A stretch of 64,000 nucleotides of DNA from Rostrohypoxylon terebratum (lineage: Eukaryota; Ascomycota; Sordariomycetes; Xylariales; Hypoxylaceae). The notes below the pieces were generated by a model that searched no databases, was not told where the DNA came from, and saw only the letters and a program-made list of their open reading frames with translations. Where the stretch lies: positions 124,001 to 188,000 of the forward strand of contig MU385889.1 in assembly GCA_022497145.1 (NCBI GenBank), read 5' to 3'. Shown here in pieces: positions 33,518 through 46,096 of the stretch; the stretch's first letter is position 1; every line of letters starts with the position of its first letter. Both the position numbers and the translations under genes were made by a program.

Positions 33518-35551
33518 TCAGTGACGTCCGTAATCTGGAAGACGTTTCCCATCTAGATATCGAGGGCTTCGGCTCTCGTAATACGGATTGGGTGATTTCT
33601 GAGCCCTCCTAGCTTCGAATTCTGCTCGTTCCTCCTCGTCGAGTGAAAATGCCTTCTTCAACCATCCGAAAGCGCTCCGCTTTTTCTTCAAGGTCTTGGT
33701 TTCCGGACTCAACGTCGTCACGTTACTTAGCATACTCATACCCATGGCTGACGGCTGATTCCGCATGTGATTTTGAGACATATTTGTACCAGACGTCCAT
33801 GGTCTTTGTTGTAGAGGAGAGTGAGGGCTCGCCCTTACTGGGAAATAATGTTGTTGGTCAGAACGTGGAGAAGGTATCGTGGTGGTGAAGTTCGGCAATG
33901 GTGGCGCCTCCATCAGATCACTATATTCTGTCCTTACACGCACGGGCGGCCGGGCCTCATTATCAGAACCATACGCAGAGTCAGGACCTTGGTATACCCG
34001 CGGGGATTGATATTGAGGAGACTGGTTCTGTACAGTTGGGTACTTCGGCCTCTGGAGCTCCGGGGCGTTACGAGGGGGAACTTGTATGGCCTCCGGTAAA
34101 TTGCTCCCTTTCGAAGATAGTCTCTGGCGTAGAGACGTCCGCTTCGCCGGTTGCTCCTCCTGCTTCTCAGTTGGCGGGTCTTGGACTCTTGGTGAGGGTA
34201 TCGGTGCAGGCGGCTGTGGAGTGTAAGTCCGCGGCTGCAAGATGAAGAGACCTTCATCTATTGGCGATTCTTTTTCTGCTTCGTTTTCGGGTTTCGGCTC
34301 TTCTTCGATAGTCACGATCGGATTCGGAACACTATCTGCCTCCAGCTCTACCGGTGACATCGGCTCGAGCGGAGCGTTATATTGGACAACCATGAGAGTT
34401 GATCTAGTAGTAGTCGAGCCCGACGCAGATTTTTGAGATGCAGTCTTCGAAAGTTCAATTTTAAGCGGACGCCTGTCAGAAGATAGGTTTGATAAAGTTC
34501 GTGCACTACTCTTTGGCGGAGGCTCCATAGGACTGGAAAAAGGCATAACACTCGCCTGCTAATAAGTCAGCCTACTTGTCACAAAGAGCCATGAAAGAAA
34601 GTTCCTTACCCTTGTCCTACGACTCACTTCACCGGCACGATAATTCATTTCAGCCACCATCCGGTCCAGCTTATTTAGAAGACCGCGCAGAGTTGATGTC
34701 GTCCCCTGCAATTGGAGGAAGGCCTTTAACCAGCCCTGGGCGTTGCCCCTCATGGCATCAAATATCTCCATAACTTCTGGCCGCTGTTGACACCAAGCCC
34801 TACCTTGCTGCTCAGCGAGATAGGTAGCAAACTGTTGAGTGGCCCCCAACCCCTCATTGACGTCCCCAACAGTTGCTTCGAGGGAAGTAGTCGTCCGAGA
34901 GATAATATGCTCGATCTTCTCATTTCCGTTTACTATCTGCAAACGAAAATTTCGATCCTCCAGCATCTGCTCAAATGTCTCGATATTGTCCATGGGTAGC
35001 TTCAGGTGGTCAATGCGTTCTCGAAGATCGTGAATTGCGAGATTGACATCTTCCAATGTCGTCTCTAGAAATTCATCGACCTCGTCGATGTGACCCTGAA
35101 GTATAGTGACTACCTGCTCGTTGCTATTTGCAATCCCGTTCAAAAGTAGGTACACGCCAAACGATATCTGAGCCATGAGCTTCCAGAGCTCGTGATGCCG
35201 CTGACCGGCCCGATATCGCCATAGTTCACCGTATAATTTTGACCCCTTCTCTCCGTCTAAGAGATAATTCCTACGCTCTCTCGCATCGGCGAATCTGAGC
35301 TTCGGCTTTTCCACAGCGGGGACATTGGTGGCTTCGATTAGAGACTCGGCAAAGGCTGGCTGCATGGCGGGGATGGGGTGGGTTGGGATGTTGGCTGCCG
35401 CATCTTTGGTCTTCTGACGCATTGCCTCTTCACGTTCCATGGAATCGGATCGTGCTGGCTTGCGAGGAGCAGGGAGCAGGTCATCGTCGTCGTCGGAATC
35501 GGATAGGAGAATAGACCGGTCGTCATGGTGGAGGAATAACGGCAAAGCCAT
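33518..35551 (-). CDS. Unknown protein, helical N-half and disordered C-half; 2 exons
   Basis: Minus-strand model: 35551-34610 and 34558-33518 with a 51-bp intron (GTAAGG...TTAG, phase 0), 660 residues. Without splicing the frame would stop at the intron, and the second half would start mid-gene. Residues 17-24 are an acidic SDSDDDDD patch. Residues ~110-320 are strongly helical and heptad-like (EQVVTILQGHIDEVDEFLETTLEDVNLAIHDLRERIDHL...), so coiled coil is likely. The C-terminal ~340 residues are Pro/Ser/Gln/Arg rich with repeated SPR/SPQ and YQSPR-like units, likely disordered and phosphorylated. I recognise no family; scaffold or cytoskeleton-associated roles are possible but unsupported. 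Confidence 0.72.
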
Positions 35552-38500
35552 TTTGCGGGAACTTGTGATCCACGCCCCCTCCCCTCTCCTCGAATGTCGG
35601 CCAGATGGTTCGGCAGCACAGCTAGTTAATTAAGTCCCGGAGTAGGCAACCAAGGGGATCAAGACCCTTGTAGAATTTGGTCTGACAAGCTGACAGCCCC
35701 GTCTCGTACAACCCGTCCTCACACACGAACACACGAGAATTAGGTGTAACCTAATATGACACCACCCAAGGACTAACGATAAGACAAACGATGCTGCAGG
35801 CTGCCGAAAGACTAATATAAGTAGTACGACTTAGAAGATTAGTGTGGCGGCCAGGTGGGATAAGAGCGAAGGTGGTCTAAAACGTGCAATGTGTAGTGCT
35901 GGAAAGAAGCGCAGCGGGGTATCTACCAAGTTGCAAGTTGTCGAACCGAGCTAAGGGGGTATCGCATCACAAAGCGTTGTCATATAAAAACGCCAAGGGT
36001 CAAAGTGAAAGGGAACATTCGAAACATTCGAAACAGCCTCTCATAAGCCACAGTTCCGAGTCGAGACTGGAGGAGGCAGTTCGGTGGTGGAGCGAATTAA
36101 AAATTATCACTAGGATTTCTCATACTAAGAGAGCAATAGTGATTTGGTACCTAGGAAATATTCTAGAGTTAATGAACGACGAGAGAGGGCGTACGGGCGT
36201 AAGAGTAGGTGAGAGACAGCAACGTCGGAATCGAGGTCGAGGGTCAAAAATTGAGACCGGGGAGCGACAGAGACAAGGTCGACATGAAAAGAGAGAATAG
36301 AAAATAGGTAGTGCTAGAAAGCAAAGGAGAGAATTGGTTGGCCGGTGTTAGTAAGAGGAGTAAGAGGGCGTCGCCGCTACAGAATGCAGTAAAAATAAAC
36401 CATATTCAAATAATATTACGCATAGTACATAGTAGTGTATGTATCCATATGTTAATACGTAGTCGTCGTATGTATTTACTATGTTGTAGTAGTAGAGGGT
36501 GTAAGGTGGGTTTGGATTGGTGAGGAAGATCCTACTAAAAGAAAAGACGAGCTGAAGAGGAGGAATTGACTTTCCTTCCATGAAGATTTCCAGTGTGTAA
36601 GTTCTACATAAAGGTCGCAGATTCCAATGTTCCAATCCATGTTCTTCCAGCGTACCTGCCCCCCAATCCACCTGTCCACCCATCTAACCAACCCACCAGC
36701 CCTAAAGTAGCTAAAGTAGAGTGGTCGGTTTTACAGGCAGTAGGTACATCCCTCAGCGCTTGAGCCTTGAAAGTTGAGGGTACGGAACAGTACATGTCTG
36801 GTAATGTCTGGATGTGTGTTTGGGTCCACATAACGGCGGCAGGCAGGACGGCAGGACACAAGCGCCTGGGCAAGTGACAGAACCTTGAACCTAAGTGGGT
36901 CACCCAGGGCTCTGGGGCAATCTGAGTGGGCGTCCGTGTGGAACCTTTCTAGCTTCATGTGGCTACCATGCCCTAGTCCGTCCGCTAGAGCTGCGAACCT
37001 TCGCTAGGTTTATTGCTGGTGCTGGGATATGCTAGGGTTTGGGTGGAAGCGACTTCTATCTTTACACGCTTAAATTCCTCATCTGGAAGTCGTAGTGTTC
37101 TTTTTGAAAGTTAGCTTAACCACTAACAGCCAATCGGGCATCAAATCGAATTGAAAATTTAACATTTTTTTCCCATCTTCGCAAAATCTTTACAGATTAC
37201 AGATATATTCTCCTAAATCTCACAGACCAATTTGCGGTCAAGCTTCTTCATCTTGCTTTTTTTTTGTTACTTTATTACATGATAAATATCACATTTTTTA
37301 ATGCGTGCGTGAAAAAATAGACCTGTTGTTACTACTATCGCAGACTTGCAGGCACTACTCGGTACTGTACAAGCAAGCTGCACCTATTTTACATACATCA
37401 ATAGGTCAATAGGTCAATAGGTCCTTACGCATGCAGCACATGCCGGTCTGGCCGAATATATTGGACTGATAATATCGGAGACAAATGAGAATTCGGAACA
37501 AGGTAGCGAAAAGGGTAGCGAACAAGTCCACCATTTCTTCGAATGGGACTTCCAAGGTTATCATAACTGTACTTTGTATTGTACAATACCAGGCAGCCTG
37601 GCCGAAGCCCCGAGGGGTATAACTCCCTTGACCCAACCGGCGACCGCTTGTTTCCAGAGAACCCCTACGGGCTCTACCACAACTACTACTATGTACAGCT
37701 GCTACAACTGCTACAACTACATAGTATGCAGCACAAACCCCTACATGCAGGGTAGGGTAATACTGTGATACTAGGTAATACGCAGTCTTACGTATCAAGC
37801 CATGAACTGCGTAGCACCTACATAGTAGGTCCTAGGTACGCACGTCAGGGACGGGTATATGTGCCTGTTTTATTTATTACAGCCTCTCTTCGAACCAGGT
37901 AATTGGGCATCCGATCTTCCATATCTGCCGACCAATTCGTTCTTCTAGCAAATGACCAAATAAGAAAAACTCGGATGAATCGAAATTACTAATACCTACC
38001 TAGGTAAAATCAAGAATGAACTCCCGAACCTCGAACTCCTTTACTTGAAATTCTATGGAGCCTCAGCATTCAGGCATTTTAGCGATGCGTGCCTTGCATC
38101 ATCGTACTTTATACGAGGAATACCCATTCCGAAGGGGAAGGGGAAGGGGAAAGAAGCTCAAACCAACAACTGATCAGCCTATGTGTGTGTACTATTATGT
38201 ACAGACTGCTTAGTACTGTACTCGTACTCGAGTCCTCGACTATGCTGCTACTATGCTGCTACTATGCTACTATTTACTAGGAAGTGAATAGTTTTATCTA
38301 TTTCTGATAGCTGCCCCTCCACGAAGCCTTGGAGTCTCCACGCGAGCGGATAGCTCCATTCCTTGTCAAGTCCTCTGGAGTCTGTCTTCCTTACCTCCCT
38401 GCCTCCTTGAGATCCTGGCTCAACCCGCCAACCCGCTTTTGGCTTAAACCCGTCTTCTTCTCCTGACTCCTGCAGCTTTTGGTAACATTCCACGCCATCC

Positions 38501-40611
38501 TCGACGTATCGTTTCCTCGTAAAGCCTACTCTTCGAGTCTCATCTAACACATCTAACTGCCATCTGTAGATTCTGCGGATTCCTTCGTCGCTGCAAGGAG
38601 GATTGCTGCTGATCGCTGCGGAATTTGACTAAGCTGATCTAGCTGATCCAGCTGATCTATGTAACTGACCTCCAGCCGCCCGCAAACTAATGTCAGTAAT
38701 ACATAGGGCCTAAGACCTAGGACCTAGGACCTAGGACCTAGGTATCTACAAGGTACAGAGATCTCACGGCAGAACCATCGCATGCGCGATGATCTCGGTG
38801 TAACCCGGAGTATCCGTTCGTAAGGAGTTCATAGTAAATACTACTTCACATAAGTAGTAGGTAGATAGTAGGTAGTGCAATCGCCTAAAAAGTTACCTAA
38901 GGCTAATGATCCCTCAGCTACTAGGTAAAATGCACACTCTACTTCCGCCAAGACAGTTTCGCGGAACCGTCGCCTAGCTTTAATTACGTCTCCAACGTCG
39001 CCGACATCAACTGTCATAATTTATGTTGGCGTCAGGTCGGGTAAAAACACGTTGGTGAGGTCATCCCTTGCCTGTGTGCTTAATATGACGAGACTACAGC
39101 CAAATACTCTATTAGTTGAGTCAAATTGACCCGAAATACAACTGGAAATACAATTCCTACTGCTACGTATCATCGCTCCAACTCGACATTAGCCGCTCGG
39201 TGTGAGGGATTTGCCTCATTATGTCAACTCTCGGGTTGATCATATGTAGGTGTGAAGTGTGGAAATGGCTAGTTATAGGAAAGGAAACTCAGAAGAGTCA
39301 AGTAGGTAACGAAGGATTGGGTTGCCGCAGATCGTATTACTCATGAAAACTCATATTCGGGAACTTTTTCAATCAACACGTTCCATCAACGGGATTGCAG
39401 GATCCCGGACACCCCGTTTTGGTGCCGAGTTGGATGACCGCGAAAACCCCCACTCCGGGGCAGCGACCGATCCGCCTATCCGGCAAATATCACGTTGACT
39501 ACCTAGGTACCTAGGTAATCAGGGAATCCGCACTCGTGAACACTGTGCGAGGATCTCTTGTGAAGGCTCCTATGATATCAATACAGCCAGCTACCTCTAC
39601 CCATGTAAGGGACGGCAATAGAAAGTCGTCAATACCTAGTTAGGTGGTCAGGAAAGAAGTTTTATGTATAAGTGTCCTTCCTTCAACTGTCTAGTAATGT
39701 GTGCTTGTGCTGAATCCAGATCGGCAGAAACCCCTTTAATGTGCTAATTGACAAATTCGAAGACGAAGCATCATGACTACAGAATACACTAGGTAGGTTA
39801 GATAGATTAGATTTCCTAGTGAAGATCATTAGCAACTCGGGGTAGTTACCTGTCTACTAATACGTGACACTCTGGATGATCAACTGATGCTTTCGGCTAT
39901 CATACTAGAATGTTGCGCAAGGAGCTCCAATTCGCACTTTACCAGAGAACACGGTATGCATATGTATGAACCTTCTTTTGCCCACGCTATTCTAAGGCCA
40001 GCTTCCGGCAGATTTCTCCAAGGCTATATGAAGCCATCCCGTCGCCGTCTCCTTATGGGCCAACCCCTAATCTCCTTTAGACCCTCCATAGAGAAAGTCT
40101 CCCGTGATTCAAACTGTCTTCCATTTGCCTCTTTACCGTGGTTCACTTCACTAACTGTCTGATCTTCTTAGCATGAAATGGGATTTTGAGATCATCTTCA
40201 AGAATTAGTGGGGTGCGGAGGGGAACACGCGGGGTAGTCTGGATGGCTTGTTGGCGTTGAGTTTGGTTTTTTTCTGCTATTTTAACTGGTGCGGTGGACG
40301 TTTGTGGTCTCTTAGCCAAGGCATCGTTCAGAAACTCTTTTCTACCGCTCTAGTCAGATTTGTCACGAATACACAACGTGAAGCGTTGATAATATGTTCT
40401 GATATTCGACCCTTTCTCGAAATTTTACGACATGTCGTGTGACATAGGGCGCCTTTACGCTGGTAGCTTGCTACATTCGGATGAAGCCCATTCATTCCGT
40501 AATGGGAGCAAAAAATTAAATATAATCAACAATGGGTAGTCCGATTATGCCGAGATAATCCCCTGTACGCCGGACCTCCGAGCCAATAATAATTGTTGTA
40601 CAATCAATCTT
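35552..40611. other. Five-kilobase gene desert with simple repeats
   Basis: No gene is supported on either strand. Contents include a twofold CATTCGAAA repeat near 36018-36035, an imperfect TATGCTGCTAC tandem near 38240-38270, a CCTAGG cluster at 38709-38745, and CTACCTAGGTACCTAGGTAATC near 39499-39520. Several open frames of 60-140 codons (for example 35884-36300) have no family character and low-complexity basic composition. It may hold long UTRs or non-coding transcripts; this cannot be seen from sequence. Confidence 0.6.
38709..38745. repeat. Tandem ACCTAGG cluster
   Basis: Four consecutive ACCTAGG units followed by TATCTAC. Each unit contains the palindrome CCTAGG. Confidence 0.8.
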
Positions 40612-43600
40612 CTATGTATTCCGCTGGATAAGCTCCGAAAAATCCAATCCGCCTTGAATAACGACGATGTGCTGTCTGTTCGCGAAGAAGAAATCCGGGC
40701 CGGTAGTGCGCTGGGTTATTGCGCATCGTAGCTCTCCACCGGCTGTTCGCCACTCGCTCAAAGCGAAGAAATGTCTTTTTACAAATATTGACAGTCCCTG
40801 TTGGGCAATTGACTCGGCCCAATTCTGGACTGTCGTCCTTCCGGAAGAAAAGCTGGCGCGGACGTGTGATGTTGGGCGAAGCTCCATGCTATATATCCAA
40901 AAATTTGCATCCATAAGAAGGACCGTAGAATGGCCTACAATACCAATTACGGCGATAATTTCCGTCTCTATAATAGAAAGATCTACCTCCGTGGGAGGTT
41001 GCGATGGGTATTCTGGCGATGCAGTTCCCGGATCGAATGCTGACGCCGGCCAGACGTAGAGTTGTGAAGCCTTAGAGGGGGATGATGGGAGAAACTCGAG
41101 TACGAAATTTTGTCCAACATGGTATGACGAATGTCTTACGACTGATGTTTTGGTAATTGGGGTAGGTCCAGAAAGAGCCTCGACGTCGACGGACGTTGAA
41201 GGTCTCCGAAGGGGAATGCCGCTCGCTGTGGTCAACTCCTGGAAGTCAGACCAGCAGAAGATTCGGGCAGTATCAGCAAATGCCAAGACAAACCAGACTT
41301 GGTTAGTAGGATGCTGTAGGGCCACAATTGCTGCAGAAGTATTGCTTGTGTCGAACAAAGAAATATGCTGACTAGGAGCCATCGTTACGACGTCCCCGAT
41401 GTTATGAGATATCGACCCTAGAGCCTGGCACGACGATAGGTCATACAGTTCATCTATATTGTGCCCACTGATCAGAAGGCGGTCCGTTGAGGGGTTGACA
41501 AGTAAACCAACAACGGCGGCACCAAACCGGCGATCCATGGTGATATGGGTCGTGGGTAGCTTCTGTGTCGCCGAAGAAGCTGGAAGGGATGTAGCGAGCT
41601 CTACTACAAGCACCCTACCAGAATCGTCCGCCGAAACTACCAAATTACGCGCTCCGCCCAAGGTGACATTAACAACGGAAACGCCACGCCCATGCCGATA
41701 GAGTATGCCTAACTCCTCCCCATCCATAGCCGAAAACACCACGACTTCCCCGTTACTTTTACCCGCGACGACGCAACCCCCGTTTGAGGATACAGCTAAG
41801 GGGCTCGTGATCTCTGGGATCTCGGAGTCATCGAGTATGCCGATTATCTTGGGAGTAGGCGGCACAATGTCGCTTACGCTTTCCATTTCATTGTCTGTCC
41901 TCATTAAGGCCGCCGGTGCCCACAGGCGGCATTGCTGGTCGTGTAAGTCAACGAAGCGTAGGCCGTCAGTGCTAAAGGCTACGCTACGGATCGAGTCGTC
42001 AAACCCTTGGATGCCATATATCGGGACTAATATCATGTTCCCATAGTGGTCCTGGTCGAACTCGAATACCTCAATGATACCCCTGGAGCTACCAGTGACG
42101 AGACTACGGCCGTCTGGGGAGCAGGCGATACTGTTTGCGAATACGTTTGGGCGAGTGACTGTGGGTGTCATAGTTGTATAGTCGAAAAGGCACAACCTGC
42201 CGTCGTTGTGTGAAACTACTAACGCAGCGATCTCGGGGTTAGGATTAAATATCATATCGTCTATCCCGTTATTTTCATTAGTTTCACATTGACCTAGTAG
42301 CTGTAGCTCGAGCGCATTCCATATGAGTACCGGGCGATTCCGGTAACCTAGGGCGAGCAGCACTGTCTCTCCCACTGTGTGAAATGTCGCGATGCTTGGC
42401 GGTTGCTTGGGAATCTTTGGGTTGTCGGTGGTTTCTCCATCTTGCAATCCTCTCCAGGATATCGTTTCGTATTCGCCAGGGCCAAGACGCCTATTCAAAT
42501 GGAAATTTAGTATACTGTTTAGAAGTCGAGTTTTTGGAGGTGATGAGTGAAATGAGCTCTTAAGTACCATTTGGTTAGCTCGCCAGATGCGAAAGCACAG
42601 AGAAGTTCATCGTCTCCCAGGAAAGTAAAAGCGATTAATTCCGACTTCAGCGGGAACGAGAATTTCTGCATTTCCGACCTTGGCTCCCAGACAACCAGAG
42701 CTTTAGCGCTGGCGGAAGCAAGATATGCACCATCGTCACTGAATCTTAGCATAGTGACCCTTCCCGGATGATTTAAACCCACTACGCGCTGGAAAGAGTG
42801 CGGGTCATAGAGCGAAATCTGTCCAGTCGACAAGCCGACAGCGAAGTATTGAGTATCATAGCTCAGAGCAGTCACTCTACCCCTCGCAAAATCGATACGG
42901 GTCAAGCAGTCGTCCCATGTAGATGGAGGGACACCTTTCACAGTCATTGCCAATGTCCGAGCACCATTAGCAAAGGTACTAGAAATAATAGACTCTGACG
43001 GGCAGAGTGGTGGGATAATGTAGTGGATAGACGATGGGCAAACCAGAAGCTGAGAACGGAATTTGGCAGCGACACGGATTAGATCAATCACCCAACAATC
43101 AACAAGATCAGCTGATGGATCCATGGGAGGGAGATATTCCATTATCCGGCCGATATATCCACGCAAGTTTGCTGCTGTCCTGGTAATATCCCCTAGGTTT
43201 CCATGTTTAGCGGTGTATTCAATCCACGAGAGAACGGTTCTCCGTTTTAGAAAAGTACACAATTCAGCCATCAATATATCGTCTCTCGAGGCGCCTCGGT
43301 ATATGTGCTCGGAGAAGAAGCTTGCTGCATAGTCCAAGAGGTCCATTAGTGACAGCTCGGCGGTAACATTGGAAACTGACTTTGAGAAGCCACGGATTCC
43401 TGAGCTCTGTCGCCGTGGTAGCATATGCGATTTGAAGATGTCGTTAGTGAGGTACCGAAGTAATAGAGACCCAAGATAGGCGTGCCTCTCAGCACTATGG
43501 ATAGCAAACTCTGAATCAAGTGTCTCGTCGAGAAGAAACTCCCGCGCAGTCGCATGCAATATATGCACTCTGTCAGTACTGTCAACAAAGACTAATTGGT

Positions 43601-45875
43601 GGCACAAGCTGGGGATCGCCTTGCTCATATTCTGTAGCTTCTCATTGACGTCTAGTTTCACAGCGACACGTAGTTCAGCAACTGTAAGTGGTCGGCATGC
43701 TAGAACAACCCACGTCAAGATAGATTTGGCGAGCTTAACTCTCGGTCTATCCCTTTCCATAAACTGTAACATCCGGCGATACATGTCTTGAAGTTCTGTT
43801 GGTACTTCATTCAAAACAGCATCCATTGCTTCGCTGGTCCAGGCATTTACAAACTCATCCAGTACGAGCCGAACCCATAAAAACGACCCGGACGATTTCT
43901 CTAGGATTTTCTCACACATCGCGCTGATACTTCCATCATTTTCTAAACGGTCTAGCGCTCTAAGTCTCGAAGTCACGAAGAGTCGCATATCGCCAAGGGT
44001 ATCGGTTTCGGACAAGGTTTGGAGGCTCACACGGGGTCCTAGGACTGATAAACCGCGCCCAATTGCTTCTAGGTGACGGCTAGTAGCAAAAAAGCGTAGA
44101 CCTCTAGGAAGTGTGGCGAGGATCTTCTTGGTGAAAAGAGAATTAAAGTTGCCACATTCGTCAACACCGTCGATAATCCAGAAATGTTCGGAGATCGATG
44201 AAATCTTGAAGATCCCATTGATGAAAAGCCGTCTCCAAACACTTAGTTCATCAGTCATATCCCAGGTCACACCTTCATGCCGAAGTTGAAGGAGCTTCTC
44301 TGTCGCCTGACTATCTTGTATTGCCATCTGAAAAGCAAGAGATCGCAAACAGTCACTTAGTGTGGATTTGCTAGCTTCTCTCTGTTTGAAGAAGAAGTAA
44401 TTGCAAAAGACGCCTGAGGACTTAAGCTCTTTGATGATGTGACTGGAAAGAACCGATTTCCCGGATGCTGGTCTTCCAGTGAGCCAGAGAATCCCCGAAG
44501 ACTTGCCTGCCTTCCACGAGGTAAAAGGCCCTGCTTCGGAAAACCACTGACAGGATCCTGGCTCTTGAAGCATCTGAACAGTCACATATTCGTCTTCTAG
44601 TGTATCGTCGACCCCTAGGAACGTCCTAAGGCGTTGCTTCACACTCTCTTGGTTTGCATCTTGCTGTGAGGAAGCCCAGTGAGCATGGACTTTTGAAGGA
44701 GCCAAGTTAATCGTTGGTGATGACCTTAGTGCATCGACAATTCTATGGAGAGCGTTTCGAAGGAGTTTATAATTGGGGTCGTTCGGATTGTCGAATTTGC
44801 ATAATTGGCGATGGTCAGCATTCATAGCTACAATCTCTTCCTCAGGGTAACCAAGCGTCGCTGAATGTCTCTCAACCACGATCTTATTCAACATTCTAGG
44901 CTTCATAGGAAGTGTTTCATAGAAGGACAAGAGGCGCAGGTTCGAAGCGTAGTGACGAAAGGTATCGTTAATATCTCTCAGTGTAGACGATTCGGGAATG
45001 AGGTCAGAGACGAATGGTTTTGAGCCCCAGGCAATGACAGACAATCGGTTGAGGATTGCTGCGAGGTCGCTGCCCCTATGCGGAGTTCCTAGAAAGAAGA
45101 TAGAGTAAATTCTATCGGCCAAATCTTTGCAGGTCGGATCCTGGTGTGTCATAATATAGGCCTTTTTGGCAACGCATCCACCCATACTATGACAAACAAA
45201 TATGATCCGCGAATTGCTCCGCCGTATGCTAGGGCTGTTTCTCAGCTCTGCGACTAGTGATTCAGCGAAGTCATGAATGTTGAAGATGCTTTTCTGACGA
45301 TCAGCCCAATCGGACTTGTAGCCGAAAGAGTGGATGCGCATATCTGCGAAGTCTGGATCGTTTGCAAGCCATGTTTGTGGCCAGTAGTGATGCCTTTCGA
45401 CGGTGAGAGACCATGTTTTACGGCTCCCTCCACCTAGTCCGTGAATGAAAACAATATCTCCCTTTGTGCTAGAAGTGGGCGACGGTTCGTGAAGGGTAGT
45501 CAGTCCAAGGGCGCCGTGGGTATCATCATCAGATATCACGGAAGTCGGCTCGGGGGTCAGCGGATGACCATAAGGAGATGACGAACCACCAGACCTAGAG
45601 ATGGATAATAAGCTAGTTAGCGTCTTGTAAAGCTCTGTTGGACAGATGTGTTGTTAGTTTTTGATCCTTTGTCTACACGGAACCGGGGACCTGCAGAAGC
45701 TAAAGAAGCTAAGACGTACCTGGTCTATGTCCCATCTTGGAAATGGGTCAAGGCATCGGCATTTCGTGGAGAGGAGGTGAGGTTCGCATGAAGATATCGT
45801 TTGTATGATCAAATAGCCGCGAGGGAGATTTCTTAAGCGCTGACTGAACCCCTGGCCGCCAGCCTCGTCGGCCAC
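40612..45875 (-). CDS. NLR-type protein: SesB-like hydrolase, NACHT NTPase, WD40-like C terminus
   Basis: Fungal NOD-like receptor candidate for non-self recognition or cell death. Certain exons (minus strand): 45539-42568 and 42490-40612, intron 77 bp (phase 2), about 1,600 residues from the first. A likely 5' part adds an exon 45875-45720 (ADEAGGQGFSQRLRNLPRG) joined to 45632; its start codon is unresolved. Numbering from the frame opening at 45539: an alpha/beta hydrolase with CHSMGG, Ser ~118, and LGTPHRGS and NADHRQL with a likely catalytic His ~243 (residues 25-270); a NACHT domain with P-loop GRPASGKS at 355-362 and Walker B FWIIDGVDECG at ~453-463; then, after a helical region, a C-terminal 700 residues in WD40/beta-propeller style (FSDDGAYLASASAKALVVWE, ACSPDGRSLVTGSSRGIIEVFE). 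The hydrolase-NACHT-WD40 order matches SesB-type NLRs. Activity is inferred. Confidence 0.85.
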
Positions 45876-46096
45876 GTTACGACGGTGGTGGCTGAGTCTT
45901 AGCTGACCCCCTCAACCCCCCAATCAGATCAATCAGCGAGTAACCACATCGGCGTATGTGCGGGCGTCTAAATGAAATCGATTCTGTACAGAGAAATGCG
46001 CGGGGGTCCAGCCTCATCTTTCTGTCATGTTTTCCTTGCTACACTAGTTAGCACATCATTAGAAATAACCTTGGAAAGACTATATGCAAGAGCGCC
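45876..46096. promoter_or_regulatory. Shared divergent promoter, NLR and fructosamine-kinase-like gene
   Basis: Only ~220 bp separate the divergent first exons, so the two genes probably share control sequences. It includes a run of TGACCCCCTCAACCCCCCAATC (45904-45925) without a clear TATA box. If the NLR start exon is further upstream, part of this may be transcribed. Confidence 0.4.

Noticed and set aside
33643..34436. Several plus-strand open frames opposite the 33.5-35.6 kb gene
   Set aside because: Shadows of the Pro/Ser-rich C-terminal exon on the minus strand.
35884..36300. A 138-residue open frame in the gene desert
   Set aside because: Ser/Arg/Lys-biased and without family resemblance or a convincing leader; repeats inside.
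39365..39500. A GC-rich island with CCCCACTCCGGGG, possibly a mobile element or Zn-cluster promoter
   Set aside because: Only weak inverted similarity between ends and no coding capacity; no gene nearby to regulate.
42491..42570. A frameshift between the two overlapping NLR reading frames
   Set aside because: A 77-bp intron (donor at 42567, acceptor at 42491) joins them in phase and restores TGG.
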